Shown here one piece after another: positions 1 to 7,294 of a DNA stretch of 48,497 nucleotides (its first letter is position 1; every line of letters begins with the position of its first letter). A model generated the notes under the pieces. The model was not told where the DNA came from. It saw only the letters and a program-made list of their open reading frames with translations, and did not search any database. Origin of the DNA: a virus; IMG/VR virus record IMGVR_UViG_3300022752_000112, positions 1 through 48,497 of that record; one strand, given 5' to 3'. The translations under genes and the position numbers were made by a program.

Positions 1-1
1 A

Positions 2-76
2 GAGGAAATTGAAAAGTTGTTAATTCAAGGGCAAACACTATTTACGCCTTACGCTGAATACACAATAAACCAATAA
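2..76 (+). CDS. C-terminal fragment of a truncated gene
   Basis: The frame is open from the first complete codon and ends in TAA after 24 residues; the peptide finishes with TPYAEYTINQ. The rest of the gene lies beyond the left edge. If the window is a circular genome cut open, the frame runs back across the junction for about 78 bases to a TAA at 48418-48420 and meets only TTG, not ATG, as a possible start. No family is recognisable. Real coding is likely because it precedes the same-strand gene run at 122-1873. Confidence 0.45.
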   Translation, partial: EEIEKLLIQGQTLFTPYAEYTINQ

Positions 77-121
77 TTTAACAAGGGACGCATCCATAAC
101 GCACATTTTAATCAAAACGCT

Positions 122-343
122 ATGAAAATTACATTGAAAGACAAAAAGTTTTTAATCGCCAGATACTTTGAATTGCTTTTGCTTCAGGGCTATGGAATAA
201 ATGAGTATATGGGTAAGCCTTTAACCTACTGGAACTACACCGGATTGATTAAAGAAATAATAAGGCAAGAGCAAGATGTTTATGGATCAAGCGATTTTTT
301 AGAACATTACCCTATTTATCGTAACTTTATCAATAAAAAATAA
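122..343 (+). CDS. Small hypothetical protein (73 aa)
   Basis: Unrecognised 73-residue basic and aromatic protein with no membrane segment or signal peptide. It begins a run of short plus-strand genes and the next start follows only 5 bases after its stop, so co-transcription is likely. Such strings of small soluble proteins beside a replication block are typical of early phage genes that act on the host, but nothing here shows a specific role. Confidence 0.7.
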   Translation: MKITLKDKKFLIARYFELLLLQGYGINEYMGKPLTYWNYTGLIKEIIRQEQDVYGSSDFLEHYPIYRNFINKK

Positions 344-348
344 ACAAT

Positions 349-555
349 ATGAGCAAAGAAGAAATTTTAGACATTATCCGGGAATACTCTAAAGAACTGG
401 AAGATGATATGCAAGAAATGATTACTTATTATGGTCGTGAAGATAGTGCTTCGCAACGTTGTATAACTCAATTTTTGGTTATGTACGAACTTTTAAGTCG
501 TTTAGGAATAAATCTGGATGACGACTATCAGCCTGACGAATTTTTGGACGATTGA
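349..555 (+). CDS. Small acidic hypothetical protein (68 aa)
   Basis: Unrecognised. The protein is strongly acidic, especially at the C-terminus (DDDYQPDEFLDD), and predicted helical. It starts 5 bases after the preceding gene. Very acidic small phage proteins are often DNA mimics or inhibitors of host proteins; that is only a possibility here. Confidence 0.7.
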   Translation: MSKEEILDIIREYSKELEDDMQEMITYYGREDSASQRCITQFLVMYELLSRLGINLDDDYQPDEFLDD

Positions 556-605
556 TATTGAAATGTTTATTTGATTATATTTGTTGAACAATAAAAAACA
601 ATTCT

Positions 606-797
606 ATGAAAGAACAAGAAATTTGGTTTGAAGGATCAAAAACTCCAAGTCAAAATCAATTAGTAAGGTTTCTTGACATTTATTGCGATGAGTATTTTGG
701 AATGTATATTGCTCACGAAAAAATGTTTTTTATTGGTTTTGCCGATAATGGCGATTTTCGATTTGCTAACCAAATTTTGATGTGGACTAATTTTTAA
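606..797 (+). CDS. Small hypothetical protein (63 aa)
   Basis: Unrecognised 63-residue soluble protein, rich in aromatic residues, with no membrane span. It follows a 50-base AT-rich gap that could carry a weak promoter or an RNA-processing site, but I see no clear TAnnTTTG box there. The next gene begins 12 bases after its stop. Confidence 0.65.
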   Translation: MKEQEIWFEGSKTPSQNQLVRFLDIYCDEYFGMYIAHEKMFFIGFADNGDFRFANQILMWTNF

Positions 798-809
798 TAA
801 ATAATAAGT

Positions 810-962
810 ATGAAAGCAAAAATTGACGATGGCGTTTTAGTTTTAATACCAGAAACCGAGCAGGAACAAAATGATGCCGACTTATGGTTTCGATATATCC
901 ATGCAATTAGCGATCCAGAGGAGGAAATATGTTGTGAAATTGAAACAGCCGAAAAATTATGA
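810..962 (+). CDS. Small acidic hypothetical protein (50 aa)
   Basis: Begins MKAKIDDGVLVLIPETEQ and ends EIETAEKL. Its start is preceded by AATAAATAATAAGTATG, the same A-rich leader that precedes several other genes here, which supports the start choice. Its stop overlaps the next start in an ATGA junction. No family is recognised. Confidence 0.6.
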   Translation: MKAKIDDGVLVLIPETEQEQNDADLWFRYIHAISDPEEEICCEIETAEKL

Positions 963-1249
963 AACAAACAGCGATAAATTGGCTTAAAAAAATACTTGAT
1001 GGTCAAAAAGATAAACCATTTAATTATGATGAGTGGGTTGTTGCCTTTGACTACGCTAAAGAAATTGAAAAAGAGCAAATGGAAAGCCAACAAATAATCG
1101 AGCATCATAAAACTTGCTTGGAATTGGAATTGGAAAAATTTAGAACTCAATATCCGCAAGTTACCTCTGGCGATTTACAAACTTTTGTTATTGGCTGGAA
1201 AACCGCTATTGATACCTTTTGCATAACTGACAAAAATTCTACGAAATGA
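959..1249 (+). CDS. Hypothetical helical protein (96 aa)
   Basis: Unrecognised 96-residue protein, mostly predicted alpha-helix with charged stretches around residues 35-65 that could form a short coiled coil. Both ends are translationally coupled to neighbours by ATGA overlaps (959-962 and 1246-1249), so it is almost certainly part of the rightward operon. Confidence 0.7.
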   Translation: MKQTAINWLKKILDGQKDKPFNYDEWVVAFDYAKEIEKEQMESQQIIEHHKTCLELELEKFRTQYPQVTSGDLQTFVIGWKTAIDTFCITDKNSTK

Positions 1250-1416
1250 AACAAAAATTTTTTACCATTACATTTTATCCTGATGATAAAAGTTGTATTT
1301 TATCCGGTTACAATCTTTGGGCTTTCGATATGTTGGAGGCTGTAAAAAAGCATTATGAAATGTATCCGGGTATTCATCCTCATTACATACACTATAAACC
1401 AGATATTCAGTTATGA
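1246..1416 (+). CDS. Small hypothetical protein (56 aa)
   Basis: Reads MKQKFFTITFYPDD at the N-terminus and ends HYKPDIQL. It overlaps both neighbours by ATGA, which is good evidence that it is translated. Aromatic-rich and soluble; no family recognised. Confidence 0.65.
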   Translation: MKQKFFTITFYPDDKSCILSGYNLWAFDMLEAVKKHYEMYPGIHPHYIHYKPDIQL

Positions 1417-1712
1417 AAAAAATTTTTGCTCGGTTATTGAATTGCTTGAAAAAAAAATTTGATAAAAGTAAAGGCTTGAATGACTTAACAAAAGAAACTG
1501 AACTATCGCAACGAGAAATCGTGTATAGGGCTATTTTTACTTTTGAGGAGTGGTTTACTTCCAGACAACTGATTAACAAGATAAACGAAAATTTTTATTT
1601 AACTCCTATTCAGGTTTATCGAGTTTTGAGCAAAATGCTAAAAAAAGGATTGGTTTCTAAAAATAAAATCAACGATCACTTAATTCTTTACAAATGGATA
1701 AAAACAAAGTAA
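1413..1712 (+). CDS. Winged-helix-like small protein
   Basis: This 99-residue basic protein carries a plausible winged helix-turn-helix over residues 45-97: FTSRQLINKIN, then LTPIQVYRVLSKMLKKGLV, then a short beta hairpin with HLILYKWI. That arrangement (helix, recognition helix, wing) is that of MarR/GntR-like DNA-binding domains. The N-terminus is highly basic. As the only clear DNA-binding candidate beside the 1694 gene in the rightward operon, it may regulate viral or host transcription. The fold is inferred from pattern only. Confidence 0.6.
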   Translation: MKKIFARLLNCLKKKFDKSKGLNDLTKETELSQREIVYRAIFTFEEWFTSRQLINKINENFYLTPIQVYRVLSKMLKKGLVSKNKINDHLILYKWIKTK

Positions 1713-1873
1713 AAATTGATGCTGAAGTATGGAGGGCATTTGTTTCAATGTGTGAAGAACAAAACATAAGTGTTAATAATTTTTTAGCAATTCTCTTATT
1801 GAATTATTTTTTTGAAAAGGATTTGAAAAAATTTGATTTAAGCCACAATTTTATTTCAGCAAGAGATAACTAA
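1694..1873 (+). CDS. Ribbon-helix-helix-like small protein
   Basis: A 59-residue protein that starts inside the end of the preceding gene in another frame (19-base overlap). The segment KVKIDAEVWRAFVSMCEE followed by NISVNNFLAILLLNYFF resembles the strand-helix-helix of CopG/Arc-type ribbon-helix-helix regulators. It ends 23 bases inside the convergent minus-strand gene, so the two transcription units meet here. Function is inferred from pattern only. Confidence 0.55.
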   Translation: MDKNKVKIDAEVWRAFVSMCEEQNISVNNFLAILLLNYFFEKDLKKFDLSHNFISARDN

Positions 1874-2282
1874 CCAAACCTCCTCCAAGAGCGCTTAAAA
1901 CGCATCCAGTTACCTTTAGAAACTTTTGCTTTTTTATTTCCTTATGGAGCATTTTGTTTGCATTTTGACAATCTTTTAATTCTGCATCCCTTATTTTATA
2001 TTTTTCTAATTCGTTTGCAGATATTTGATTTTGAAACTTAATTGTTTCGTTCAAATTGTTAATCATATTTTTTTGAGTTTCTATTTCAATTAAATTTATA
2101 TTGTTCAAACTATCTAAATAACTTGAATGAGCAATTTCTTTTAAGATTGCTTTAGATTGCACTTTACTGAAGCAAAATAAGGTATCGCTATTTACGACGA
2201 TTTTTTTTTGAGAAAAACAAGTTGAAATCCTGAATAATATCGCTATCGCTGTAATTGTCAATCGCTTTGATTTTGTCCACAT
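1851..2282 (-). CDS. Spanin-like outer component or u-spanin candidate
   Basis: The protein has an N-terminal signal sequence (hydrophobic residues about 8-18, then RISTCFSQKK), a long coiled-coil middle (about 45-115) and a C-terminal membrane span (about 120-142). The ISTC tetrapeptide is close to a lipobox with C22 as the lipidated residue; alternatively FSQ is a normal signal-peptidase site. A lipoprotein signal plus a C-terminal span is the layout of unimolecular spanins such as T1 gp11. It overlaps the upstream gene by 95 bases in another frame, the architecture of Rz/Rz1 pairs. A lysis role is inference; a virion membrane protein is the alternative. Confidence 0.6.
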   Translation of the reverse strand: MWTKSKRLTITAIAILFRISTCFSQKKIVVNSDTLFCFSKVQSKAILKEIAHSSYLDSLNNINLIEIETQKNMINNLNETIKFQNQISANELEKYKIRDAELKDCQNANKMLHKEIKKQKFLKVTGCVLSALGGGLVSYLLLK

Positions 2283-2544
2283 AAACTATTTGAATTTTTT
2301 GTTTTTGTTCTGCTAATAATAGTAACTTGTTCTGTTCAAACTTATATTCCTGACGTAAACTGTCTATGGAATTTTGAAGCCTAACATTCTGGATTACTAA
2401 ATCATTTATTTTCTTTTCTAAATAACTATCCACTTTATCTGGTAACCTATTAGGTTTATCAAACGTAAAACAAATACTTATTATTGAAAAAAAGAGGCTT
2501 GTACCAAATGCAATTAACAATATCTTAAATTGCCTCGTGTTCAT
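2188..2544 (-). CDS. i-spanin (Rz)-like protein
   Basis: Has one N-terminal membrane span (residues about 8-27) followed by a long helical coiled-coil domain (about 40-95) and a basic tail ending KKNRRK. This is the topology of inner-membrane spanin subunits, which disrupt the outer membrane of Gram-negative hosts at lysis. The next gene starts inside its 3' end in another frame. Its gene order after the holin fits a lysis cassette. There is no sequence-level match that I can cite, so the call rests on topology and overlap. Confidence 0.55.
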   Translation of the reverse strand: MNTRQFKILLIAFGTSLFFSIISICFTFDKPNRLPDKVDSYLEKKINDLVIQNVRLQNSIDSLRQEYKFEQNKLLLLAEQKQKIQIVYVDKIKAIDNYSDSDIIQDFNLFFSKKNRRK

Positions 2545-2775
2545 TTACGATAGAATTTCCTTTAATGTTATTTCTCTTATGAAATTTAATTTTCCATCCT
2601 TTCGATGATAAACTAAACAAATAAATTCAAACTTTTCATTGATTGGTTGAATAGTTACCGAAAAGGTTTTGAAATCCGGCTCGTTTAATTCTTCCGATAA
2701 ATCTTCGAGAGTTCCAATAATTGTATCTCGCACTTTGCCCTCGATATTGAGGATGCCATTGAACATTTCTAACAT
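2545..2775 (-). CDS. Small hypothetical protein (76 aa)
   Basis: Unrecognised 76-residue soluble, acidic protein with a helix followed by predicted beta strands. Its start is preceded by AATAAATAAGTATG, the recurrent leader in this genome. It directly abuts the spanin-like gene, so it probably belongs to the same lysis or virion transcript. Confidence 0.65.
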   Translation of the reverse strand: MLEMFNGILNIEGKVRDTIIGTLEDLSEELNEPDFKTFSVTIQPINEKFEFICLVYHRKDGKLNFIREITLKEILS

Positions 2776-2798
2776 ACTTATTTATTTTTGTTGATTAT

Positions 2799-3308
2799 TT
2801 AAGCGACTTTGTAAATGGAAATAATTACCGATGGAATTTCTGGATTAGGAATTATTAAATCAGGAGGACTATACCTAAATCGAATATCGGAGTTTGTTAC
2901 AGCATACATTAGTTGAACGTTATCTCCGGGATATAATTCAAGTAAAAAATTCCAAGAAACAACTTGTGGATCGCTTGTTGTATTTACTTGCGTTCTTCTA
3001 TCCGTATGTGCAATATCAACACCATTCTTTCTTACCCAAATATCATTATGTTGCGCTCCTCCTGTTCCCGGTACCCTAACAATTTGCGCTGAAAATTGTA
3101 AATTGTAAACTCCATAATCATTTATTGAAATAGTGCCTGTCGTTGGATCAAATCCTATATTTGACTGTATATCAATACCATCACACAAAAAAGGAGTTGG
3201 AGTATTTGCTACCGCTGTTTGAGTTGTAGTATCAAAGAAGTTACCACAAGTCAAAGGTATTACAGGTGTGGGCGGAAAATTAAAAAAAGAGCCAAAACCA
3301 AAGTCCAT
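2799..3308 (-). CDS. C1q/TNF-like beta-sandwich virion protein
   Basis: Residues about 55-169 read like a C1q/TNF jelly roll. DYGVYNLQFSAQI is the 'pGvY.f...' strand, DIWVRKNGVDIAHT is the 'l..NG..ia' strand, FLLELYPGDNVQLMYAV is the 'l..GD.v.l' strand, and PSVIISIYKV is the final strand. In viruses and spores these domains form trimeric heads that bind ligands. The first 50 residues are Pro/Thr-rich. It overlaps the 90-residue gene upstream by one base. A receptor-binding or spike-tip role is likely but inferred. Confidence 0.7.
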   Translation of the reverse strand: MDFGFGSFFNFPPTPVIPLTCGNFFDTTTQTAVANTPTPFLCDGIDIQSNIGFDPTTGTISINDYGVYNLQFSAQIVRVPGTGGAQHNDIWVRKNGVDIAHTDRRTQVNTTSDPQVVSWNFLLELYPGDNVQLMYAVTNSDIRFRYSPPDLIIPNPEIPSVIISIYKVA

Positions 3309-3580
3309 TATTGCTTACCCAAAATTGATATTGTACCAAACGTTGCATCTATATTCAAACCAGACAAAAAATTTCCGCTATTTCCAAATAACGTTATTGG
3401 TTGTCCAACTTGTAAATTTATTGGCGTAGAAGCAAGTCCATTTATCGAAAGCCCACCAATGACTTGACCGAAGCCTCCAGTTAAAATCAATGAAATACCA
3501 GTGAGTTGAAAGGTGTTGTCAATAAGAAGTGTTGTTCCTGATAACTCGTAAGTCCAGAATTGTTGTGTTATGTTTGTCAT
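3308..3580 (-). CDS. Small beta-rich probable spike component (90 aa)
   Basis: Unrecognised 90-residue protein with alternating hydrophobic, Gly, Ser and Thr residues predicted to be all beta, and no charged clusters. It lies between the C1q-like protein and a membrane-anchored beta-sandwich protein, overlapping both neighbours by a few bases, so it is probably part of the same surface structure. Confidence 0.65.
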   Translation of the reverse strand: MTNITQQFWTYELSGTTLLIDNTFQLTGISLILTGGFGQVIGGLSINGLASTPINLQVGQPITLFGNSGNFLSGLNIDATFGTISILGKQ

Positions 3581-4095
3581 ACTTTATTGATTGCAGGAAC
3601 ATACCATCCGATTATTTCTTTTAAGTTAAGAATATAAGGATAAACTACCGGAAAACGCAATATACCATATTTCACTTTCCACTTCATAAGTGTTTTAATT
3701 TCGACTTTTTCTGGTTGTAAAACTAATTGTAGCCAATTTAATTTTATCTTTTTCAGGTCATTTTTGCTAAAATTTACATTAACCTCAATAAGCGATGCAA
3801 CTCCACCTTTTAAGACATTAGGTATAAAATTCGTTAATGTAGTAAGATATTGATTGTTGATGTAAATTTCGTATTCTTGATTGTCTAAAGTAATATCAAT
3901 GTTTGCTTTGTTTTTATACTCATAAACGACAGTAAAAGATATATTGCTCGACTTGTCAAATTTAATGTTCCTAATGCCCTTGAAATTAAGCGTATAATCT
4001 AAAATCTTGTTGATTTGAGAGTACATATAAACTCCAGTAACGGTTACTAAACCTAACAAACCTAAAATCCAGTATTTATTCTCTTTTAGGTTCAT
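3577..4095 (-). CDS. Membrane-anchored LEA14/WHy-like beta-sandwich protein
   Basis: An N-terminal membrane span (residues about 9-26) is followed by a domain resembling LEA14/WHy proteins: strands around NISFTVVYEYKNKANIDITL, then YEIYINNQYLTTLTN, then a GGVASLIEVNV strand. In the family this is an Ig-like sandwich found in cell-envelope proteins. Topology suggests that it sits in a membrane with the sandwich exposed. It overlaps the holin stop by an ATGA junction. A virion-membrane or host-envelope role is inference. Confidence 0.65.
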   Translation of the reverse strand: MNLKENKYWILGLLGLVTVTGVYMYSQINKILDYTLNFKGIRNIKFDKSSNISFTVVYEYKNKANIDITLDNQEYEIYINNQYLTTLTNFIPNVLKGGVASLIEVNVNFSKNDLKKIKLNWLQLVLQPEKVEIKTLMKWKVKYGILRFPVVYPYILNLKEIIGWYVPAINKV

Positions 4096-4544
4096 TGGTC
4101 TTTATGCCTATCGATTTGATCCATTATTTTTTTGATATTACTTTCAGGTATAAATCCTGAACGAACAGCATTTTTCAAAGCAGACAAAAGATTAAAAACA
4201 ACAATAGGAGTAATCATTGTTTCGGATAACCAACTGACATTAGGAAAGGTTTTCTCGGTAATGAGTGTTACCGTTAATATCAAAGTCCATGCAAACCATA
4301 CCTTAATAATTTTCAATGCTTTGTATGTCTTAAAACCCTCTTTTTTAATTCCAGCAATTATTCCAAAAAAACCATCAAGCATAATGCACGATGTTATCGC
4401 AAGATATTGTTCCCAACCAGAGGCAGTTATATGGTAAATATACGATAAGAAGAAACTAATCGAAACCGATGGAAACAAAATAGAAATGAATACGTTTGTT
4501 CTCATCTGTTTTTGTAAATTATAGTATTGTAATATCGTTTGCAT
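4092..4544 (-). CDS. Phage holin, holin_4-like family
   Basis: A 150-residue protein with about four membrane segments. The stretch CIMLDGFFGIIAGIKKEGFKT matches the family signature of an Asp in a membrane helix followed by Gly and a basic loop. Later come a hydrophobic helix (WTLILTVTLIT) and the C-terminal NLLSALKNAVRSGF helix also typical of these holins. I chose the ATG at 4544; a longer frame to 4625 would overlap the upstream gene by 70 bases with implausible sequence. Holins permeabilise the inner membrane at lysis. It heads the segment that contains the spanin-like pair. Confidence 0.8.
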   Translation of the reverse strand: MQTILQYYNLQKQMRTNVFISILFPSVSISFFLSYIYHITASGWEQYLAITSCIMLDGFFGIIAGIKKEGFKTYKALKIIKVWFAWTLILTVTLITEKTFPNVSWLSETMITPIVVFNLLSALKNAVRSGFIPESNIKKIMDQIDRHKDQ

Positions 4545-4555
4545 AACGATTTCAA

Positions 4556-5254
4556 TTATTTTTTTCCGGTTTGTTTCAGTACAAAATAACCAATTACCCC
4601 TATCGCCAAAATAATGCCTCCCCAAATAAAATACTTTTGCATAGAACTTTTTTGATCCTTTTGCTCATCTTTTACGTCTTTGTCTGGTTCGGCTTTCGGT
4701 TGAGTTTCTTTATCGACAAAAGCATTTCCATTATCATCAACAACGACATTTTTATCTGGTACTACTATCCCGGTATCACTATTTGCGTTTGCATCAGTTT
4801 CCGTTGTTTGTGTGGCGTTTTTTGAAGCCGGAGGCATACCAACAATATAAGCATCAATCATTTGTTGCGTTAAAATGCTCGGATCAACATTGAAAATTTG
4901 TGCAATATCGTTTTTATCATAAACTCCGGTTGAGTGAACAAATACTCGATTAGCAGGAATGGTAATCGAAGTTCCATCTGGAAATGTTTTTGTATATTCT
5001 GTTGGCTGTGCAACAACTGGAACAATCGTTGTATTTCCATCCCCACCTGAAAATTTAGAAATAGGTTTTAATTTGGTAAGAGGATAAACAAATACTTTTT
5101 TTCCGTTTTTTCGTGTTACTCGAATTAAACGCCTTGCGTTGCGTTTTGCTTTTCTATCTTGATTTTTATTTGTTTTAGTTTCCTTTGGTTGTCGGGCTTT
5201 TTTATCGCCTTTAACGTTAGAATAAACCGGGTAATCAGTTTGAACAGTTATCAT
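4556..5254 (-). CDS. Virion-type membrane protein with YSNVKGD motif
   Basis: The 232-residue protein starts MITVQTDYPVYSNVKGD, nearly the same as the N-terminus of the 11791-12135 protein, so the two are paralogous there. A basic stretch (about 20-55) follows, then a soluble central domain, a long acidic linker and one C-terminal membrane span (about 208-226) ending KQTGKK. The central part (IPANRVFVHSTGVYDKNDIAQIF) may be a small globular domain. The motif at 11-17 is shared with five other proteins of the virion block. A structural membrane protein is the best reading; no family is known to me. Confidence 0.75.
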   Translation of the reverse strand: MITVQTDYPVYSNVKGDKKARQPKETKTNKNQDRKAKRNARRLIRVTRKNGKKVFVYPLTKLKPISKFSGGDGNTTIVPVVAQPTEYTKTFPDGTSITIPANRVFVHSTGVYDKNDIAQIFNVDPSILTQQMIDAYIVGMPPASKNATQTTETDANANSDTGIVVPDKNVVVDDNGNAFVDKETQPKAEPDKDVKDEQKDQKSSMQKYFIWGGIILAIGVIGYFVLKQTGKK

Positions 5255-5775
5255 TTTTTACGTTTTTTTCTTATGAGCAAAAATACTACTACCCCAACAA
5301 CAACAACTCCTCCAACAATTAAACCTATTTTAAGAGGTTTGCTCATTCCTTTGCTTTCTGGAGCCGGAGCAGATGCAGATTTTAATGTATTCAATAAAGC
5401 ATCGTCCCCAGATGGTTGAGATAAACTTTCAGCAAGTTTTTGTTGCGTATCTGCCTCGCTTTTTTTGATGTTGATACGTTCTTTTCTTGCATCTTGCCTG
5501 CTTTTTTTGGCTTCCAATCGAGATTGGTGGCGTTCTTCAATACGTCTTTGTCGGCTATCTTTTTTTTCCGTTCGTTTCATTCTTTTAGCCTCTCGTCTTT
5601 CTTTTCCGCCTGCATTTGAAAATTCTAACATTATTTCGCTTGTTTCTGGAAATTCATTTTGGTTAATGATTGTGCCATTGAACATTGAATAAGGCGAAAC
5701 ATCATTGTAAGACCTATTCTCGTTAAGTTGCGACAAACCGTTTGCTGTCATAAATCTAATTGCTTTTTGCATCAT
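5251..5775 (-). CDS. Highly basic virion-type membrane protein with FSNAGGK motif
   Basis: The protein has three parts: an N-terminal 50 residues, the motif FSNAGGK at 52-58, and an extremely Arg/Lys/Glu-rich helical region (about 59-120). One C-terminal span (about 150-168) ends in RKKRKK. The basic helix could contact packaged DNA under a membrane. It overlaps both neighbours by 4 bases. The motif position immediately before the basic region matches the related proteins in this block. Confidence 0.75.
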   Translation of the reverse strand: MMQKAIRFMTANGLSQLNENRSYNDVSPYSMFNGTIINQNEFPETSEIMLEFSNAGGKERREAKRMKRTEKKDSRQRRIEERHQSRLEAKKSRQDARKERINIKKSEADTQQKLAESLSQPSGDDALLNTLKSASAPAPESKGMSKPLKIGLIVGGVVVVGVVVFLLIRKKRKK

Positions 5776-6620
5776 TCTAATTTTACGCTATTCGCAGGTA
5801 TCCATTTATGCAAACTACTAATCGAATTATTAGGAACATAGAAAAATAATGCTTTATCATTTTTATTGTATCTTAAAGCCTTAATAGTTCCTAATTTAGT
5901 GTCATTCGGAACAGAATAACTCGTACTATCGTAGGCTGGATTAAATCGTAAATTCGCCTTATCATTTGAAACTCTGGCAGTTTTATTGATTGCTAAAGTG
6001 TTGTAAATTTTATTGGCATCAAACGAATTGTAAATTTGGTTAGCAAAATTAAATGTTGTTCCGGTAGTATTGTCCGCTAATCGTCTTTTTATTGCCTCCG
6101 CCCAATTTGTTACAAAATCAGGATATTTTTGAGCGGTGCTTTCCAAATAAGTACGTTTCGCTTTTTCGCCAATTCCATATTGAGTAATCGTAGTTATCGC
6201 ATCTTGAACGTTTTTATTCAATCCTGCATTAACATTAGGCTGATTAGTTGATCCTTGAGCAATATATTCACTTCCGTATTTCGTCCAAGCAGACGCACTA
6301 CTTTTTCCCCACTTTCCATCTGCTCCGGCTTTTCCTAAAATGTTTGTGTCTTTTTTGGTATTTAATACCCAATTTTGAAATGCCTTTAATTCAGCCTCCG
6401 TTTTGAATGGATTGCTAATAATTGAAGCGCCTGCATTTCCTCCTCCTTGCGAACCACCGCTACTTTCTGGAGTTGGACTTGGAGTTGGAACTGGTGGTGG
6501 TGGTGGTGGTGTTTGGTCTTTTTTATCTCTATTTTTTTTATACCATTGATAACCAAAATAGCCTCCAACTGCCAACACTACCGCTCCAGCAATATACAAA
6601 ATGTTATTTGATTTTGCCAT
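5772..6620 (-). CDS. Membrane-anchored peptidoglycan-binding and SH3-like protein
   Basis: An N-terminal span (about 6-24) is followed by a Pro-rich linker (seven prolines in a row near residue 40). Next comes a PG_binding_1-like module (LKAFQNWVLN through GADGKWGKSSASAWTKYG). The C-terminal 70 residues (NDKANLRFNPAYDSTSYSV through PANSVKLE) look like a bacterial SH3 domain. The ATG at 6620 was chosen because the longer frame to 6695 runs into the upstream gene and lacks a credible N-terminus. The protein could tether the virion to peptidoglycan during entry. Confidence 0.75.
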   Translation of the reverse strand: MAKSNNILYIAGAVVLAVGGYFGYQWYKKNRDKKDQTPPPPPPVPTPSPTPESSGGSQGGGNAGASIISNPFKTEAELKAFQNWVLNTKKDTNILGKAGADGKWGKSSASAWTKYGSEYIAQGSTNQPNVNAGLNKNVQDAITTITQYGIGEKAKRTYLESTAQKYPDFVTNWAEAIKRRLADNTTGTTFNFANQIYNSFDANKIYNTLAINKTARVSNDKANLRFNPAYDSTSYSVPNDTKLGTIKALRYNKNDKALFFYVPNNSISSLHKWIPANSVKLE

Positions 6621-6630
6621 AAATTTGCTT

Positions 6631-7005
6631 TTATGCTGTTTTTGTAAATGCCCAAAGACCTTCTGTAACTGGTCGTAAAATAACCGATTGCCCAATTCCT
6701 CCTCCTGACGCTATTGTTAAAGAAGTTGCTGATCCAATTTTTTGAGTAATTCCTCCAACGGGTGTCGTTGGCGAAATAACTATATTACTCGTATCATCAG
6801 TAACAATGATTACTATTTCGGTCAATAGCGCATCATTGAGGGATGGAATATAAGGCAAATTGATTGCTACAATCCCTGCGGTTGCATTAACTAAACAAGT
6901 GTTTCTATTAAACGTATTACCCTCATTGTCTTTACAAGTTAAGGTTACCGGGCTATTCGCAAATGCAACCGATACATAATTTTGATTTTGAACTGTTAGT
7001 GCCAT
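6631..7005 (-). CDS. Beta-rich virion or spike protein (124 aa)
   Basis: Starts MALTVQNQNYVSVAFANS; the ATG at 7005 fits the 23-base spacing from the upstream gene, while the frame extended to 7143 overlaps it. The protein is all-beta in character. Its C-terminal half (IVIIVTDDTSNIVISP then GGGIGQSVILRPVTEGLWAF) resembles the knob-like domain at the N-terminus of the 759-residue beta-helix protein in this window. Probably a surface or spike component. Confidence 0.65.
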   Translation of the reverse strand: MALTVQNQNYVSVAFANSPVTLTCKDNEGNTFNRNTCLVNATAGIVAINLPYIPSLNDALLTEIVIIVTDDTSNIVISPTTPVGGITQKIGSATSLTIASGGGIGQSVILRPVTEGLWAFTKTA

Positions 7006-7028
7006 TTTTTTGGTTTTTAGATTAGTAA

Positions 7029-7253
7029 TTATTGAGTTAAAGTTTGTTGCGTCATTTTTTTGCTTCGATTTGATAAAACTTGGTTGCTTATCATCGCTCC
7101 TGCTACGCCTCCTAATAGTGCAATTCCTCCGAGAACGTACCATTTTGAATTAGGCATAACTTTTTTGACTACCGCAAAGCCCACGACTGCCCCTAATAAG
7201 GTTGAAATCGGATTTGCTTTTATTTTGGCGGTGGTGTTTTTTATTAGTTCCAT
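7029..7253 (-). CDS. Small two-span membrane protein (74 aa)
   Basis: Two hydrophobic segments rich in Gly and Ala (about 16-32 and 38-58) and a polar tail. It is the first gene behind a promoter-like box (TATATTTGTGCTTGACT reading on the minus strand at 7268-7284), so it opens the transcript that runs on to the holin and spanins. Probably a virion-membrane or lysis accessory protein. Confidence 0.7.
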   Translation of the reverse strand: MELIKNTTAKIKANPISTLLGAVVGFAVVKKVMPNSKWYVLGGIALLGGVAGAMISNQVLSNRSKKMTQQTLTQ

Positions 7254-7276
7254 TGATTATTTAATTTAGTCAAGCA

Positions 7277-7284
7277 CAAATATA
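7277..7284 (-). promoter_or_regulatory. Promoter -7 box TATATTTG
   Basis: Reads TATATTTG on the minus strand, an exact TAnnTTTG match to the Bacteroidota -7 consensus, 24 bases before the start of the 7253 gene. It continues as GTGCTTGACT, identical to the sequence after the -7 box at 37922. No convincing -33 TTG is visible upstream, so it may need an activator. Confidence 0.5.
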
Positions 7285-7294
7285 AATATATTTT

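Noticed and set aside
794-1159. 121-codon minus-strand ORF
   Set aside because: Antisense to three mutually ATGA-coupled plus-strand genes; Phe/Ser-rich shadow composition.
6386-6622. Overlapping ORFs on both strands, one encoding a run of histidines and one a run of valines
   Set aside because: They are other-frame readings of the polyproline codons in the PG-binding protein at 5772-6620.
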